A stretch of 27,186 bases of DNA from CAZXPG01 sp964643145. GTDB lineage: Bacteria > Pseudomonadota > Alphaproteobacteria > Rickettsiales > Arcanibacteraceae. Each line of letters opens with the position of its first letter. The first letter of the stretch is position 1. Position numbers and translations under genes: made by a program. The notes beneath the pieces were generated by a model, which searched no databases, was not told the origin of the DNA, and worked only from the letters and a program-made list of their open reading frames with translations. Location: contig CAZXPG010000018.1 of NCBI GenBank assembly GCA_964643145.1, forward strand, positions 1-27,186, in the 5' to 3' direction. Below are positions 14,421 through 22,977 of the stretch, in pieces.

Positions 14421-16868
14421 ATGACAAAACAGACAATGACCACAGAGGAAACCATCGCGGCAGCAGCAGCAGAATATGGTGCCGATTCCATTAAAGTGCT
14501 GAAAGGGCTGGAGGCCGTGCGTAAACGGCCAGGTATGTATATTGGTGATACAGATGATGGTTCCGGGCTGCACCATATGGTGTATGAAGTGGTGGACAAC
14601 GCCATTGACGAGGCACTGGCTGGGCATTGTGACCTGGTGCAGGTGATTATCAACGACAATGGCTCGGTCACTGTCAGCGATAATGGCCGTGGTATTCCGG
14701 TAGATATTCATGAGGAAGAAGGCATATCGGCAGCGGAAGTGATTATGACGCAGCTTCATGCTGGCGGGAAGTTTGACCAGAATTCCTATAAAGTGTCCGG
14801 CGGTTTGCATGGGGTAGGGGTGTCGGTAGTGAATGCCCTGTCTGAATGGCTGGAACTGCGCATCTGGCGGAATGGCAAGGAGTATTTTGTTGCCTTCCGG
14901 CATGGCGATTCCGTTGAGCCGCTCAAGCAGATAGGTGACGCGCCAGGAAAGAAAGGCACGCAAGTTACCTTCTTTCCCTCGAAAGAAACCTTCAGCAGTA
15001 TTGAGTTTGACCTACCAACACTGGAGCACCGGCTACGTGAGCTGGCTTTCCTCAATTCCGGTGTGCGGATTGTGCTAAAAGATTTACGTTCAGAAGAGCC
15101 GATAGTAACTGAACTCTATTATGAAGGGGGGACAGAGGAATTTGTCCGCTATCTTGACCGCACGAAAGTAGCCACCCATCCGGTGATTACACTTTTTGGC
15201 GAACAGGATGGTATCACCACCGAGATTGCGCTGCAATGGAATGATTCCTACCATGAAAATATCCTTTGTTTCACCAATAATATTCGCCAGCGTGATGGTG
15301 GTACGCATTTAGCAGGCTTTAAAGCCGGGCTTACCCGTACTATCAATAACTATGCTACTGAGAAAGGGATTTTTAAGCGGGAAAAAGTCAATTTCACGGG
15401 GGATGATGCGCGTGAAGGGCTGACCTGTGTATTATCGGTGAAAGTGCCTGATCCGAAGTTTTCTTCCCAGACGAAAGATAAATTGGTGAGTTCTGAAGTG
15501 CGCCCCGTGGTGGAAAGCCTGGTAAATGACCGCTTAGGCCAATGGTTTGAGGAGCACCCGACAGAAGCCAAGCTGGTGGTTTCCAAGATTATTGAAGCAG
15601 CATCAGCGCGTGAAGCTGCCCGTAAAGCGCGAGAATTAACCCGCCGCAAAGGGGCTCTCGATATTGCCAACCTGCCGGGTAAGCTAGCGGATTGCCAGGA
15701 GAAAGATCCCGCTTTGAGTGAGTTATTCATTGTAGAGGGAGATTCAGCGGGAGGCTCTGCCAAGCAAGGCAGGAGCCGCGTATTCCAGGCGATTCTGCCG
15801 CTTAGAGGAAAAATTCTTAATGTGGAACGGGCGCGCTTTGATAAGATGCTGTCCTCACAGGAAATCGGTACATTGATTACGGCGATTGGTACGGGTGTAG
15901 GGCGTGATGATTTTAACATTGATAAGACGCGCTACCACAAAATTATTATCATGACAGATGCTGACGTAGATGGTTCGCATATCCGCACATTGCTGCTTAC
16001 CTTCTTCTTCCGTCAAATGCGCGAGCTGATTGAGAAAGGTTATCTGTATATTGCCCAGCCGCCGCTCTATAAGGTGAAGCGTGGTAACAGTGAACTCTAT
16101 CTTAAAAATGAAAAAGCCTTGCAGGATTATCTGGTCGATGCGGCACTTGATGGTGCAGTGTTGCAGTTACCCAGCGGGGAACAGCGAGTGGCTGCCGATT
16201 TGCGGGCATTGGTGAATCACGCTATCCGCTTTAATGATATTCTCCAGCATGTGGGGCGGCGTTTACCCCTGATGATCGTACAGGCAGCGGCACTAGCCGG
16301 TGCACTAGCGAAAGATGTTTACGCAGATAATAATCAGGTGCAAATAAAGGCAGAGGCGGTGGCGGTGAAGCTGAACAGCGCTGTTATCCAGGCCGGTGAA
16401 AAAGGCTGGCATGGTTATGCGGATGAAGCAGGCCGCATGGTGCTTGAGCGTGAAGTGCGTGGTGTTCTTGAGAAAAACCGTATTGACGCAGCATTCTGTG
16501 CCAGCCCGGAAGTGATAGAGCTTGATGCGCTTGGCCGGGAAATGGCAGAAGTGTTTGAGGCATCTGCAATCTTCTTACGCAGAGGCAATGAAACCGCTGT
16601 TACCACCCCGCTTGAGCTGCTGAACCTGGTGATGGAAACGGGCAAAAAAGGTATTTCCCTGCAACGCTTTAAGGGCCTGGGTGAAATGAACGCGGAACAA
16701 TTATGGGAAACCACACTGAACCCTGATACGCGTACTCTTCTGCAAGTAAAAATACACCATGCAGATGATGCAGAAGAGGTATTTTCAACCCTGATGGGCG
16801 GGGTAGTTGAGCCTCGCCGTGATTTTATTCAGGCTAATGCTTTGAAAGTTGCTAATCTGGATGTGTAA
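14421..16868 (+). CDS. gyrB: DNA gyrase subunit B
   Basis: ATPase subunit of gyrase, which introduces negative supercoils. The 815-residue product has the GHKL ATPase start (YGADSIKVLKGLEAVRKRPGMYIG, read in parts), YEVVDNAIDEALAG, GGLHGVGVSVVNALS, the Toprim motifs IVEGDSAGGSAKQGR and DADVDGSHIRTLLL, and the C-terminal QRFKGLGEMNAEQLWETT. About 170 residues between the Toprim core and QRFKGLGEMN form the insert seen in Gram-negative GyrB, which argues against ParE. AGGAAG at 14401-14406 is 14 nt upstream of the ATG, longer than normal; ATG 14436 is an alternative start. It ends ANLDV, 3 nt before dusB. Confidence 0.96.
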   Translation: MTKQTMTTEETIAAAAAEYGADSIKVLKGLEAVRKRPGMYIGDTDDGSGLHHMVYEVVDNAIDEALAGHCDLVQVIINDNGSVTVSDNGRGIPVDIHEEEGISAAEVIMTQLHAGGKFDQNSYKVSGGLHGVGVSVVNALSEWLELRIWRNGKEYFVAFRHGDSVEPLKQIGDAPGKKGTQVTFFPSKETFSSIEFDLPTLEHRLRELAFLNSGVRIVLKDLRSEEPIVTELYYEGGTEEFVRYLDRTKVATHPVITLFGEQDGITTEIALQWNDSYHENILCFTNNIRQRDGGTHLAGFKAGLTRTINNYATEKGIFKREKVNFTGDDAREGLTCVLSVKVPDPKFSSQTKDKLVSSEVRPVVESLVNDRLGQWFEEHPTEAKLVVSKIIEAASAREAARKARELTRRKGALDIANLPGKLADCQEKDPALSELFIVEGDSAGGSAKQGRSRVFQAILPLRGKILNVERARFDKMLSSQEIGTLITAIGTGVGRDDFNIDKTRYHKIIIMTDADVDGSHIRTLLLTFFFRQMRELIEKGYLYIAQPPLYKVKRGNSELYLKNEKALQDYLVDAALDGAVLQLPSGEQRVAADLRALVNHAIRFNDILQHVGRRLPLMIVQAAALAGALAKDVYADNNQVQIKAEAVAVKLNSAVIQAGEKGWHGYADEAGRMVLEREVRGVLEKNRIDAAFCASPEVIELDALGREMAEVFEASAIFLRRGNETAVTTPLELLNLVMETGKKGISLQRFKGLGEMNAEQLWETTLNPDTRTLLQVKIHHADDAEEVFSTLMGGVVEPRRDFIQANALKVANLDV

Positions 16869-16871
16869 GAA

Positions 16872-17876
16872 ATGACGATAACCATAGGAAATATCCCGCT
16901 TTCTGACCCTGTCATCCTGGCGCCTATGTCGGGTGTTACTGATCTGCCTTTCCGTAAACTGGTGAAACGTTTTGGTGCCGGGTTGGTTGTATCAGAAATG
17001 ATTGCCAGCCGTGCCATGATTATGGAAACACGGCAATCGCTGCAAAAATGTGCGACCTCTGAAGAAGAAGGCACCTTATCGGTGCAGTTGGCTGGCTGTG
17101 ACCCGGAAGTCATGGGGGAAGCGGCCAAACTGAATGAAGATCTTGGCGCTGATATTATTGATATTAATTTTGGTTGTCCGGTAAAAAAAGTGGTGGGTGG
17201 TAATGCAGGGTCCGCCTTAATGAAGGATGAAGATACTGCCGGGAAAATTTTAGAAGCTACGGTGAAGGCGGTTGATATTCCTGTTACCATGAAAATGCGT
17301 ACCGGCTGGGATGAGAAAAACCGCAATGCACCGCGTCTGGCCAAAATTGCCGAAGAGTGTGGCATTAAGATGCTAACCGTGCATGGCCGTACACGCTGTC
17401 AGTTTTATGAAGGCAGTGCCGACTGGAAATTTATCCGCCAGGTCAAAGAAGCGGTTAATATCCCGGTGATTGCCAATGGTGATATTAAAACGCTCGATGA
17501 TGCAGAACGCTGCCTGGAAGAATCAGGAGCCGATGGTATTATGATCGGGCGTGGTGCTTATGGCAGGCCCTGGTTTGTGGGGCAGGTGTGCCACTATTTG
17601 CGTACAGGTGAGAAATTGCCAGATCCATCACTTAACGACCAGTTAGCCGTTATCCTTACTCATTTCAGTGACATGCTGGAGCATTATGGGGTGGAAGCAG
17701 GGGTACGTATGGCGCGCAAGCATATTGGCTGGTATAGCACTGGCTTATACGGCTCAGCAGAATTCCGCAGCCGTATCAATAAGTTGACTGATGCTGATGA
17801 AGTGCGCAGCCAGGTAGTGGCCTTTTATGAGCGGCAGATGGAGCATATGTGCACGGGTGAGGGCGTCTCTGCATGA
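16872..17876 (+). CDS. dusB: tRNA-dihydrouridine synthase B (NifR3 type)
   Basis: FMN enzyme that reduces uridine in the tRNA D loop. The 334-residue product starts VILAPMSGVTDLPFRKL and contains INFGCPVKKVVGGNAGSALM with catalytic Cys102, TMKMRTGWD, and MLTVHGRTRCQFYEGSADW, all standard for the DusB/NifR3 clade. In many alphaproteobacteria it is called nifR3 and precedes ntrB-ntrC. Here it is followed directly, with an ATGA overlap, by a stand-alone Fis-type domain. It begins 3 nt after gyrB and has no strong ribosome binding site of its own. Confidence 0.94.
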   Translation: MTITIGNIPLSDPVILAPMSGVTDLPFRKLVKRFGAGLVVSEMIASRAMIMETRQSLQKCATSEEEGTLSVQLAGCDPEVMGEAAKLNEDLGADIIDINFGCPVKKVVGGNAGSALMKDEDTAGKILEATVKAVDIPVTMKMRTGWDEKNRNAPRLAKIAEECGIKMLTVHGRTRCQFYEGSADWKFIRQVKEAVNIPVIANGDIKTLDDAERCLEESGADGIMIGRGAYGRPWFVGQVCHYLRTGEKLPDPSLNDQLAVILTHFSDMLEHYGVEAGVRMARKHIGWYSTGLYGSAEFRSRINKLTDADEVRSQVVAFYERQMEHMCTGEGVSA

Positions 17877-18133
17877 TAAAACGCATTGAAAAGGAAGAAG
17901 ATTATTCCCTATGCAAGATGGTGGAAATTTACTTGCAGGAATATTTTGCTGCTCATCAGAATCATTTGCCTGAGTCAGGCCTGTATCAGCGAGTTATGCG
18001 GGAAATAGAACGGGTATTGATTAAACAGACGCTTGATTCTGTGAGCGGAAACCAGGTGAAAGCTGCCGGAATTTTAGGTATTAACCGTAATACCTTGCGG
18101 AAGAAAATACAGGATTTAGGGGTGGAGCTGTAG
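17873..18133 (+). CDS. Stand-alone Fis-type DNA-binding protein (NtrC C-terminal domain-like)
   Basis: 86-residue nucleoid- or enhancer-type DNA-binding protein. From about residue 18 it reads like the Fis/NtrC domain: IYLQEYFAAH, LPESGLYQRVMREIERVLI, then the helix-turn-helix SGNQVKAAGILGINRNTLRKK. There is no receiver or AAA+ domain and no room for one, since the ATG overlaps the dusB stop by 4 nt. The phrase LPESGLYQRV is more NtrC-like than gammaproteobacterial Fis, while length and the dusB-linked position match Fis. It may dimerise and bend DNA, as known for Fis, but that is inferred. The next gene is ntrY after a 130-nt repeat region. Confidence 0.85.
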   Translation: MIKRIEKEEDYSLCKMVEIYLQEYFAAHQNHLPESGLYQRVMREIERVLIKQTLDSVSGNQVKAAGILGINRNTLRKKIQDLGVEL

Positions 18134-18263
18134 GGGATGGTTTGTTGCTATGTGATACGCTTTACGGCAGGAACTCCCTCCCCCTGGAGGGGGGAGGAAG
18201 CCTGCGGCGTAAAACTTAAACCATGTTTCCCCAGAGAGGGGCTTAAAGTGAGGGAAGCGTGTA
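18134..18263. repeat. REP-like hairpin repeat region between fis-like gene and ntrY
   Basis: TTTACGGCAGG (18161-18171) pairs with CCTGCGGCGTAAA (18201-18213) with a 2-nt bulge. Nested inside, CCTCCCCC (18177-18184) pairs with GGGGGGAGG (18189-18197) across loop TGGA with one bulged G. A second small hairpin CCCC-AGAGA-GGGG lies at 18229-18241, followed by TTAAAGTGAGGG, a wording common in dispersed REP-like bacterial repeats. There is no T tract, so termination is not indicated. The end of the region, GAGGGAAG at 18250-18257, serves as ribosome binding site for ntrY. Confidence 0.65.
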
Positions 18264-20459
18264 GTGCATAGAACTGTTCCCCACTTCATTGCTGCACTTC
18301 AGCGTTTTATCCGCAAAACCCATCTTTTCGGCTATGTCTTCATTCTGTTGGTGGCTGCCGCCATTACGTCCGGTATTGGCACCTATCTTGCAATCAGCCA
18401 TAGTTCTAAACGTTTTGGGCCTGACCCTTATACTGTGCTTGGTTTTCTGCTGGTAGACCTGGTGCTGTTCCTGATATTGGCGTTGATTGTATCACGCAAG
18501 CTGATAGGGGCATGGATGAAGTACCATAAGGGGATGGGCGGAACACGCCTGCAAACCCGGATTGTGCTGATGTTCAGCCTGGCCTGTAGCATTCCCACCA
18601 TTATTGTGACAGTGTTTTCCGTGATGTTCTTTAATATCGGGATTGAGTCCTGGTTTGATTACCGGGTGAGTACGGCTATTGAGGAATCGGTAGCGGTAGC
18701 AGAAGCCTATTTGAGCGAACATAAAGAGGTAATCCGCGCTGATGTGTTGGCGATGGCTAATGATTTAAACCGTGAAGCCTATGACCTTATCAATAACCCC
18801 GAACTCTTCCATAAAGTGGTAATGGCACAGGCAGCACTTAGGTCGCTGACGGAAGCGGTGGTATTTCAACAGAATAAAATCCTGGCACAGACGGATTTAA
18901 GCTTTTCCTTTGCCTTCGAGCGTTTGCCGCCTGATATTATCGCCCAGGCGGCCAAGGGTGAAGTGGTGGTGCTCACGAGTGACCAGGATGATAAAGTACG
19001 CGCCTTGATTAAGCTGGATAATTATTTTGACACCTATTTGCTGGTAGGGCGGTTTGTCGATAACAAAGTGCTAGCCCATATGGAAACCACGCAGGGAGCC
19101 GCCAGCGAATATCAGCGATTAAAATCGCAAGTATATGATATACAGATTAAATTCGCAATCATATTTATTATTGTGGCGTTACTGTTGTTGCTTGCTGCCA
19201 TCTGGTTCGGCATGTTGTTTGCGGGCGGGATTGCCAGGCCAATCAGCCGTATGGTGCAGGCCACCGAACGGGTAAAAGCGGGAGATTTAACCGCACGCGT
19301 GGAAGAAGGGCCAAAGAATGATGAAATCGCTACACTGGCTCGTGCGTTTAACCGGATGACCACACAGCTTGACCGCCAGCGTAGTGAGCTTATTGATGCT
19401 AACCGCCAGATTGATGCGCGGCGTTATTTCAGCGAAACGGTGCTCTCCGGCGTGTCGGCGGGGGTAATTGCACTGGATAGGAATAAAAAAATCAGCCTTG
19501 TCAACCCCTCTGCCCAGCTATTGCTTCGGGTGACGGCGGCGGGGTGGATAGGTAAGCAGTTTGAAGAGGTGCTGCCTGAGATGTATGCGCTATTGCTTCA
19601 GGCTGAACAAAGCCCTAACCATATTTTCCAGTCGGAAATCACCATGATGCGTGAGGGTCGCCGGTTAGTATTGTTGGTGCGGGTAACGGTAGAGAAACGG
19701 ACGAAAGAAATAGAAGGCTATGTTGTGACTTTTGATGATATTACCGCGCTGGTTGCTGCGCAACGGTCAGCGGCCTGGGCAGATGTAGCGCGGCGTATTG
19801 CCCATGAAATTAAAAACCCACTCACTCCCATCCATTTAGCGGCCGAACGCTTAAAGCGAAAATATAGTAGGGAAGTGAAAGAATCGGAGATGTTTATCAA
19901 ATATACGGATACTATTATTCGGCATGTCGGGGATATTGGCAGTATTGTTGAAGAATTTGTTGATTTTGCCCGTATGCCTGCACCGGTTTTTGCCAGTGCT
20001 GACCTGGTGGAACTGGTACGTGGGGTGGTGTTTTCACAACAATGTATTGGTACGGGGACGGAATATAGGTTGGAAGTCAGTTCTCCGGTAATTATGCTCT
20101 ATTGTGATGCAAGCCAGATTATCCGTCTGGTAATTAACATATTGAAAAACGCCGAAGAATCTATAGAGGTGAAGCATAGTGAACATGCTGAAGAAACCTA
20201 TAAGGGGATTATCAACATAACCATTAGAGCGGAAGGGGAGGGGCGTTGTCTGCTCACCATTGAAGATAATGGCCGTGGTTTTCCGGAAGAGTTGCTTGAT
20301 AGACTCACCGAACCTTATGTTACTACGCGCATTAAAGGTACGGGCCTTGGTCTTGCCATCGTTAAAAAGATAATGGAAGAGCATAATGGGTCATTAAAGC
20401 TTAGCAACAAAGAGGGGTGGGCACATGTACAGTTGGAGTTTAATGTAGGTAATGAATAA
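18264..20459 (+). CDS. ntrY: Nitrogen/redox sensor histidine kinase NtrY
   Basis: Membrane sensor kinase that phosphorylates NtrX. The 731-residue product has three hydrophobic segments near residues 22-42, 52-75 and 97-120, a periplasmic loop of about 165 residues, a fourth membrane segment near 292-315, HAMP (MVQATERVKAGDLTARVEEG), a PAS domain (VLSGVSAGVIALD), the H box RRIAHEIKNPLTPIH with His514, the N box INILKNAEESIE and the G boxes EDNGRGFP and GTGLGLAIVKKI. GTG 18264 is the start, 6 nt after GAGGGAAG. Its last 8 nt overlap the start of a membrane glycosyltransferase gene. NtrX, its usual immediate neighbour, lies more than 5 kb downstream. Confidence 0.94.
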   Translation: MHRTVPHFIAALQRFIRKTHLFGYVFILLVAAAITSGIGTYLAISHSSKRFGPDPYTVLGFLLVDLVLFLILALIVSRKLIGAWMKYHKGMGGTRLQTRIVLMFSLACSIPTIIVTVFSVMFFNIGIESWFDYRVSTAIEESVAVAEAYLSEHKEVIRADVLAMANDLNREAYDLINNPELFHKVVMAQAALRSLTEAVVFQQNKILAQTDLSFSFAFERLPPDIIAQAAKGEVVVLTSDQDDKVRALIKLDNYFDTYLLVGRFVDNKVLAHMETTQGAASEYQRLKSQVYDIQIKFAIIFIIVALLLLLAAIWFGMLFAGGIARPISRMVQATERVKAGDLTARVEEGPKNDEIATLARAFNRMTTQLDRQRSELIDANRQIDARRYFSETVLSGVSAGVIALDRNKKISLVNPSAQLLLRVTAAGWIGKQFEEVLPEMYALLLQAEQSPNHIFQSEITMMREGRRLVLLVRVTVEKRTKEIEGYVVTFDDITALVAAQRSAAWADVARRIAHEIKNPLTPIHLAAERLKRKYSREVKESEMFIKYTDTIIRHVGDIGSIVEEFVDFARMPAPVFASADLVELVRGVVFSQQCIGTGTEYRLEVSSPVIMLYCDASQIIRLVINILKNAEESIEVKHSEHAEETYKGIINITIRAEGEGRCLLTIEDNGRGFPEELLDRLTEPYVTTRIKGTGLGLAIVKKIMEEHNGSLKLSNKEGWAHVQLEFNVGNE

Positions 20460-22080
20460 TAGCTTTCGACAACGCTCAATTTCTTATTGGAATAACACTA
20501 TAGTACCGCTGTTCCACTGGTTATCTAAGACACATGGTTGGTGCTGGTTCCTAGGTGCTGGCATCGTGGTAATTAGCCTGTATTTCCGCTTAACGCTCTA
20601 TATTGGGGCAGATCCCGCCTTTTATTTGATTACTGCTGAAAAACTATGGCATGGGGAGCGCTATTATTATGACTTTTTTGAGTCTAACTTTCCGCTGAAT
20701 TTCTATATTTTTATTATCCCCGTATGGCTTTCGGCTGTGCTTGGGGTGAGTAAAATTATTGGGCTTGCGATATTTGCCACAGTGCTAGCAGTGGTTAGCA
20801 TTATTTTCAGTAGTTGGCTGCTGAAGAAAACCACCGTTTATGCGAATGCTGCCCTTTACAACCTGCTTATTATCAGTTTCTTCTGGGGGCATTTCTTTCC
20901 TTTATGCACCTTTCCCACCAATGAAATAGGTACGAAAACGCTGCTTTTTCTAAGCTTTATTCTGCCGTATTTCTGTGGTTTCTTCTGTAAAATGGAAGAG
21001 AGGCCTTTGTCGTTGCCAGTCAATATCTTGCTTGGTGTGTTGGCTGGGCTGGCGGTAGCACTGAAGCCACATTATGCCGTGTTTCTCGTGATGATGGAGT
21101 TATACTATCTTCTGAAAAAACGTAATATCTTTCTTGCGTTCCGGGCAGAGAATTACGCCATCCTTGCTACTACTATTATCCACCTGTTATGGTTGGTTTT
21201 GTATGTGCCGGAATATGTGTTTAAGATTGTTCCAATGCTGACAGTGGCTTATAGGGGAATTCCGGAGAGTTTTATAAAGAATTTCTTTTTAAAGGCTATA
21301 TTTCCACAGTTACCCATCATCGTCATTATTGGATTATTCCTAAAACGTGCTAAGCGTTCGTATCGGGATGAATTACTGGGGCTTGCTGTGGCGGCAACCA
21401 TCATCATACGTGGCCTTGAAGGGCTCGTTTCGTGGGACCAAACCTCTATCCCAGCATTTTTTACGGGTATGATGCTGGTGAAAATTCTGTTGGATATAGT
21501 GCGAAGGAATGTAAGTTTTAGTTTTATAGAAACCGCTGTGGTCTCTCCTATGGTATTATTAGTTGTGATTATAGTTACGTTAAATCTTTTTCCCTATCAG
21601 CGGCATTTACTTCCGTTAAAAAACATGCTTTCTCTAACAGAAGAGCTTACTACTTCACAAGATGCAATTATGGTGATTGCCATAGAAATGTACGCCTATC
21701 CTGTTTTGATGTATAAAGATAGGAAATATCCGTATAAGCTGGTATCGCTTTCTTTTCTGGAGGGAACAGAAAATAGCCTGCTCCGCTATGCTAAAGGCAG
21801 CCCGGAAAAATTTGCTTTAGCTGAGAAAACAAAAGCCTATTTTATTGATACGGTGATTGATGGATTAAAAGCAAAGCCGAAATTGTTATTTATGAATAAT
21901 AGAGGCTTTAACCTACATGATCGTTGTACTATTAGTTATAAGGAATATTTCATGCAGTTTCCTGCATTCCGCCAGGAATTTGCACATTATCAACTCTATG
22001 ATCGCTATAAAGCAATAAGTCGCCGGAACCGTGTAAAGGCAGATATACTAGTATATATAAGAAAAGATACGGCATTCTAA
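20452..22080 (+). CDS. Multi-spanning GT-C-like glycosyltransferase
   Basis: A 542-residue membrane protein with about ten hydrophobic segments in the first 400 residues and a soluble C-terminal region of about 140 residues. The first loop, YIGADPAFYLITAEKLWHGE followed by YYYDFFESNFPLNFY, matches the GT-C layout in which an acidic residue in the first periplasmic loop binds a lipid-phosphate sugar donor (families such as GT39, GT83 or ArnT). The acceptor is unknown. The ATG overlaps the 3' end of ntrY by 8 nt, which implies cotranscription and possibly coupled translation. The next gene encodes a DPM1-like enzyme that could supply polyprenyl-phosphate mannose as its donor; this link is inference. 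Confidence 0.72.
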   Translation: MNNSFRQRSISYWNNTIVPLFHWLSKTHGWCWFLGAGIVVISLYFRLTLYIGADPAFYLITAEKLWHGERYYYDFFESNFPLNFYIFIIPVWLSAVLGVSKIIGLAIFATVLAVVSIIFSSWLLKKTTVYANAALYNLLIISFFWGHFFPLCTFPTNEIGTKTLLFLSFILPYFCGFFCKMEERPLSLPVNILLGVLAGLAVALKPHYAVFLVMMELYYLLKKRNIFLAFRAENYAILATTIIHLLWLVLYVPEYVFKIVPMLTVAYRGIPESFIKNFFLKAIFPQLPIIVIIGLFLKRAKRSYRDELLGLAVAATIIIRGLEGLVSWDQTSIPAFFTGMMLVKILLDIVRRNVSFSFIETAVVSPMVLLVVIIVTLNLFPYQRHLLPLKNMLSLTEELTTSQDAIMVIAIEMYAYPVLMYKDRKYPYKLVSLSFLEGTENSLLRYAKGSPEKFALAEKTKAYFIDTVIDGLKAKPKLLFMNNRGFNLHDRCTISYKEYFMQFPAFRQEFAHYQLYDRYKAISRRNRVKADILVYIRKDTAF

Positions 22081-22133
22081 CCACAGCTTTAGTGTGTGGT
22101 GTTGTGATAAAAGATGTATAAAGGTTTTGTTTG

Positions 22134-22907
22134 GTGATTTATATTTTATTTGCAGCCTATAATGAAGAGCAGGTAATGCCATATTTCTTGAACAATATTC
22201 AACAGGAAATGGCAAAAACTGGCCTGCCCTATAAAGTGGTGGCCTGTACCGATGCCAGCACTGATAGTACGGCCGCTATTATTGAGGCGCATAAAAGCAC
22301 AATGCCGATAGTGTTGCTAGAGCAGAAAAATGAACGTGGGCTGGGAGTAGCTTTCCATCATGCAATTGATGCTGTTTGTGATATTGCTGAAGATGATAAC
22401 GATATAGTGATTTTTTTGGATGCCGATTGCACCCATGATCTCTGCTATAGTAAAAGCCTGGTTGGCGAAATTGCTAAAGGCTATGATGTGGTGATAGCCT
22501 CACGTTTTACCAGAACAAGCACCATTTCCGGCTTTCCGTTATACCGTATGGTTATCAGCATGGGTGCATCGTTGTTTTTCCGGCTACTCTTTCCAATTAA
22601 AGGGGTGAAAGATTATACCAGCGGTTATCGTGCTTATACCGTCAAGGTATTAAGGAAAGCCAAGCGGTACTATAAAGATCGTTTAATTGAAGAAAAAGAT
22701 TTTTGCTGTTTGCCTGAATTGTTAATTAAAATGCGGGTGCTGAATGTGAGAATGAGGGAGATTCCTTTTACATATAATTATGGGCAGAAAATTGGGGAAA
22801 GTAAAATGAATATCCTGAACCTTATTAGGGCAACGTTGATAATGAGTATGCGCTTATTGGTCTCTCGTAAATTATCCTCCCCATGTGATGTAGGGGCGCA
22901 AGAATAA
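22134..22907 (+). CDS. GT2 glycosyltransferase, dolichyl/polyprenyl-phosphate mannosyltransferase-like
   Basis: Cytoplasmic GT-A enzyme of family 2, likely moving a sugar (mannose in the closest known type, DPM1) from its nucleotide to a polyprenyl phosphate. Motifs: IYILFAAYNEE at the N-terminus, CTDASTDST, the metal-binding FLDADCTHD, and GESKMN near the C-terminus, which is typical of DPM1-like proteins. About 257 residues, without the C-terminal membrane segments of some homologues. The start is GTG 22134 or TTG 22131, with AAAGG at 22120-22124. It sits 53 nt after the GT-C gene and upstream of two GDP-mannose genes, which supports a mannose-based donor. Confidence 0.82.
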   Translation: MIYILFAAYNEEQVMPYFLNNIQQEMAKTGLPYKVVACTDASTDSTAAIIEAHKSTMPIVLLEQKNERGLGVAFHHAIDAVCDIAEDDNDIVIFLDADCTHDLCYSKSLVGEIAKGYDVVIASRFTRTSTISGFPLYRMVISMGASLFFRLLFPIKGVKDYTSGYRAYTVKVLRKAKRYYKDRLIEEKDFCCLPELLIKMRVLNVRMREIPFTYNYGQKIGESKMNILNLIRATLIMSMRLLVSRKLSSPCDVGAQE

Positions 22908-22977
22908 GCACTTTTTTATAGGAATAACCGTAGTGTTAGAACATCGGATTTTATTCAAAATAGAGTATAAGTAAAAT

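Noticed and set aside
14346..14963. A 205-codon open frame on the minus strand over the start of gyrB
   Set aside because: It runs opposite a clear gyrB frame, has no recognisable domain and reads as translated antisense of conserved gyrB codons.
17873..18133. The Fis-like gene as a 3' fragment of a broken ntrC
   Set aside because: It has its own ATG coupled to dusB by a 4-nt overlap, a complete Fis-length frame and no leftover receiver or AAA+ sequence nearby.
22080..22100. Short inverted repeat ACCACA/TGTGGT after the GT-C gene as a terminator
   Set aside because: Only six base pairs with a 9-nt loop and no T tract; likely chance.
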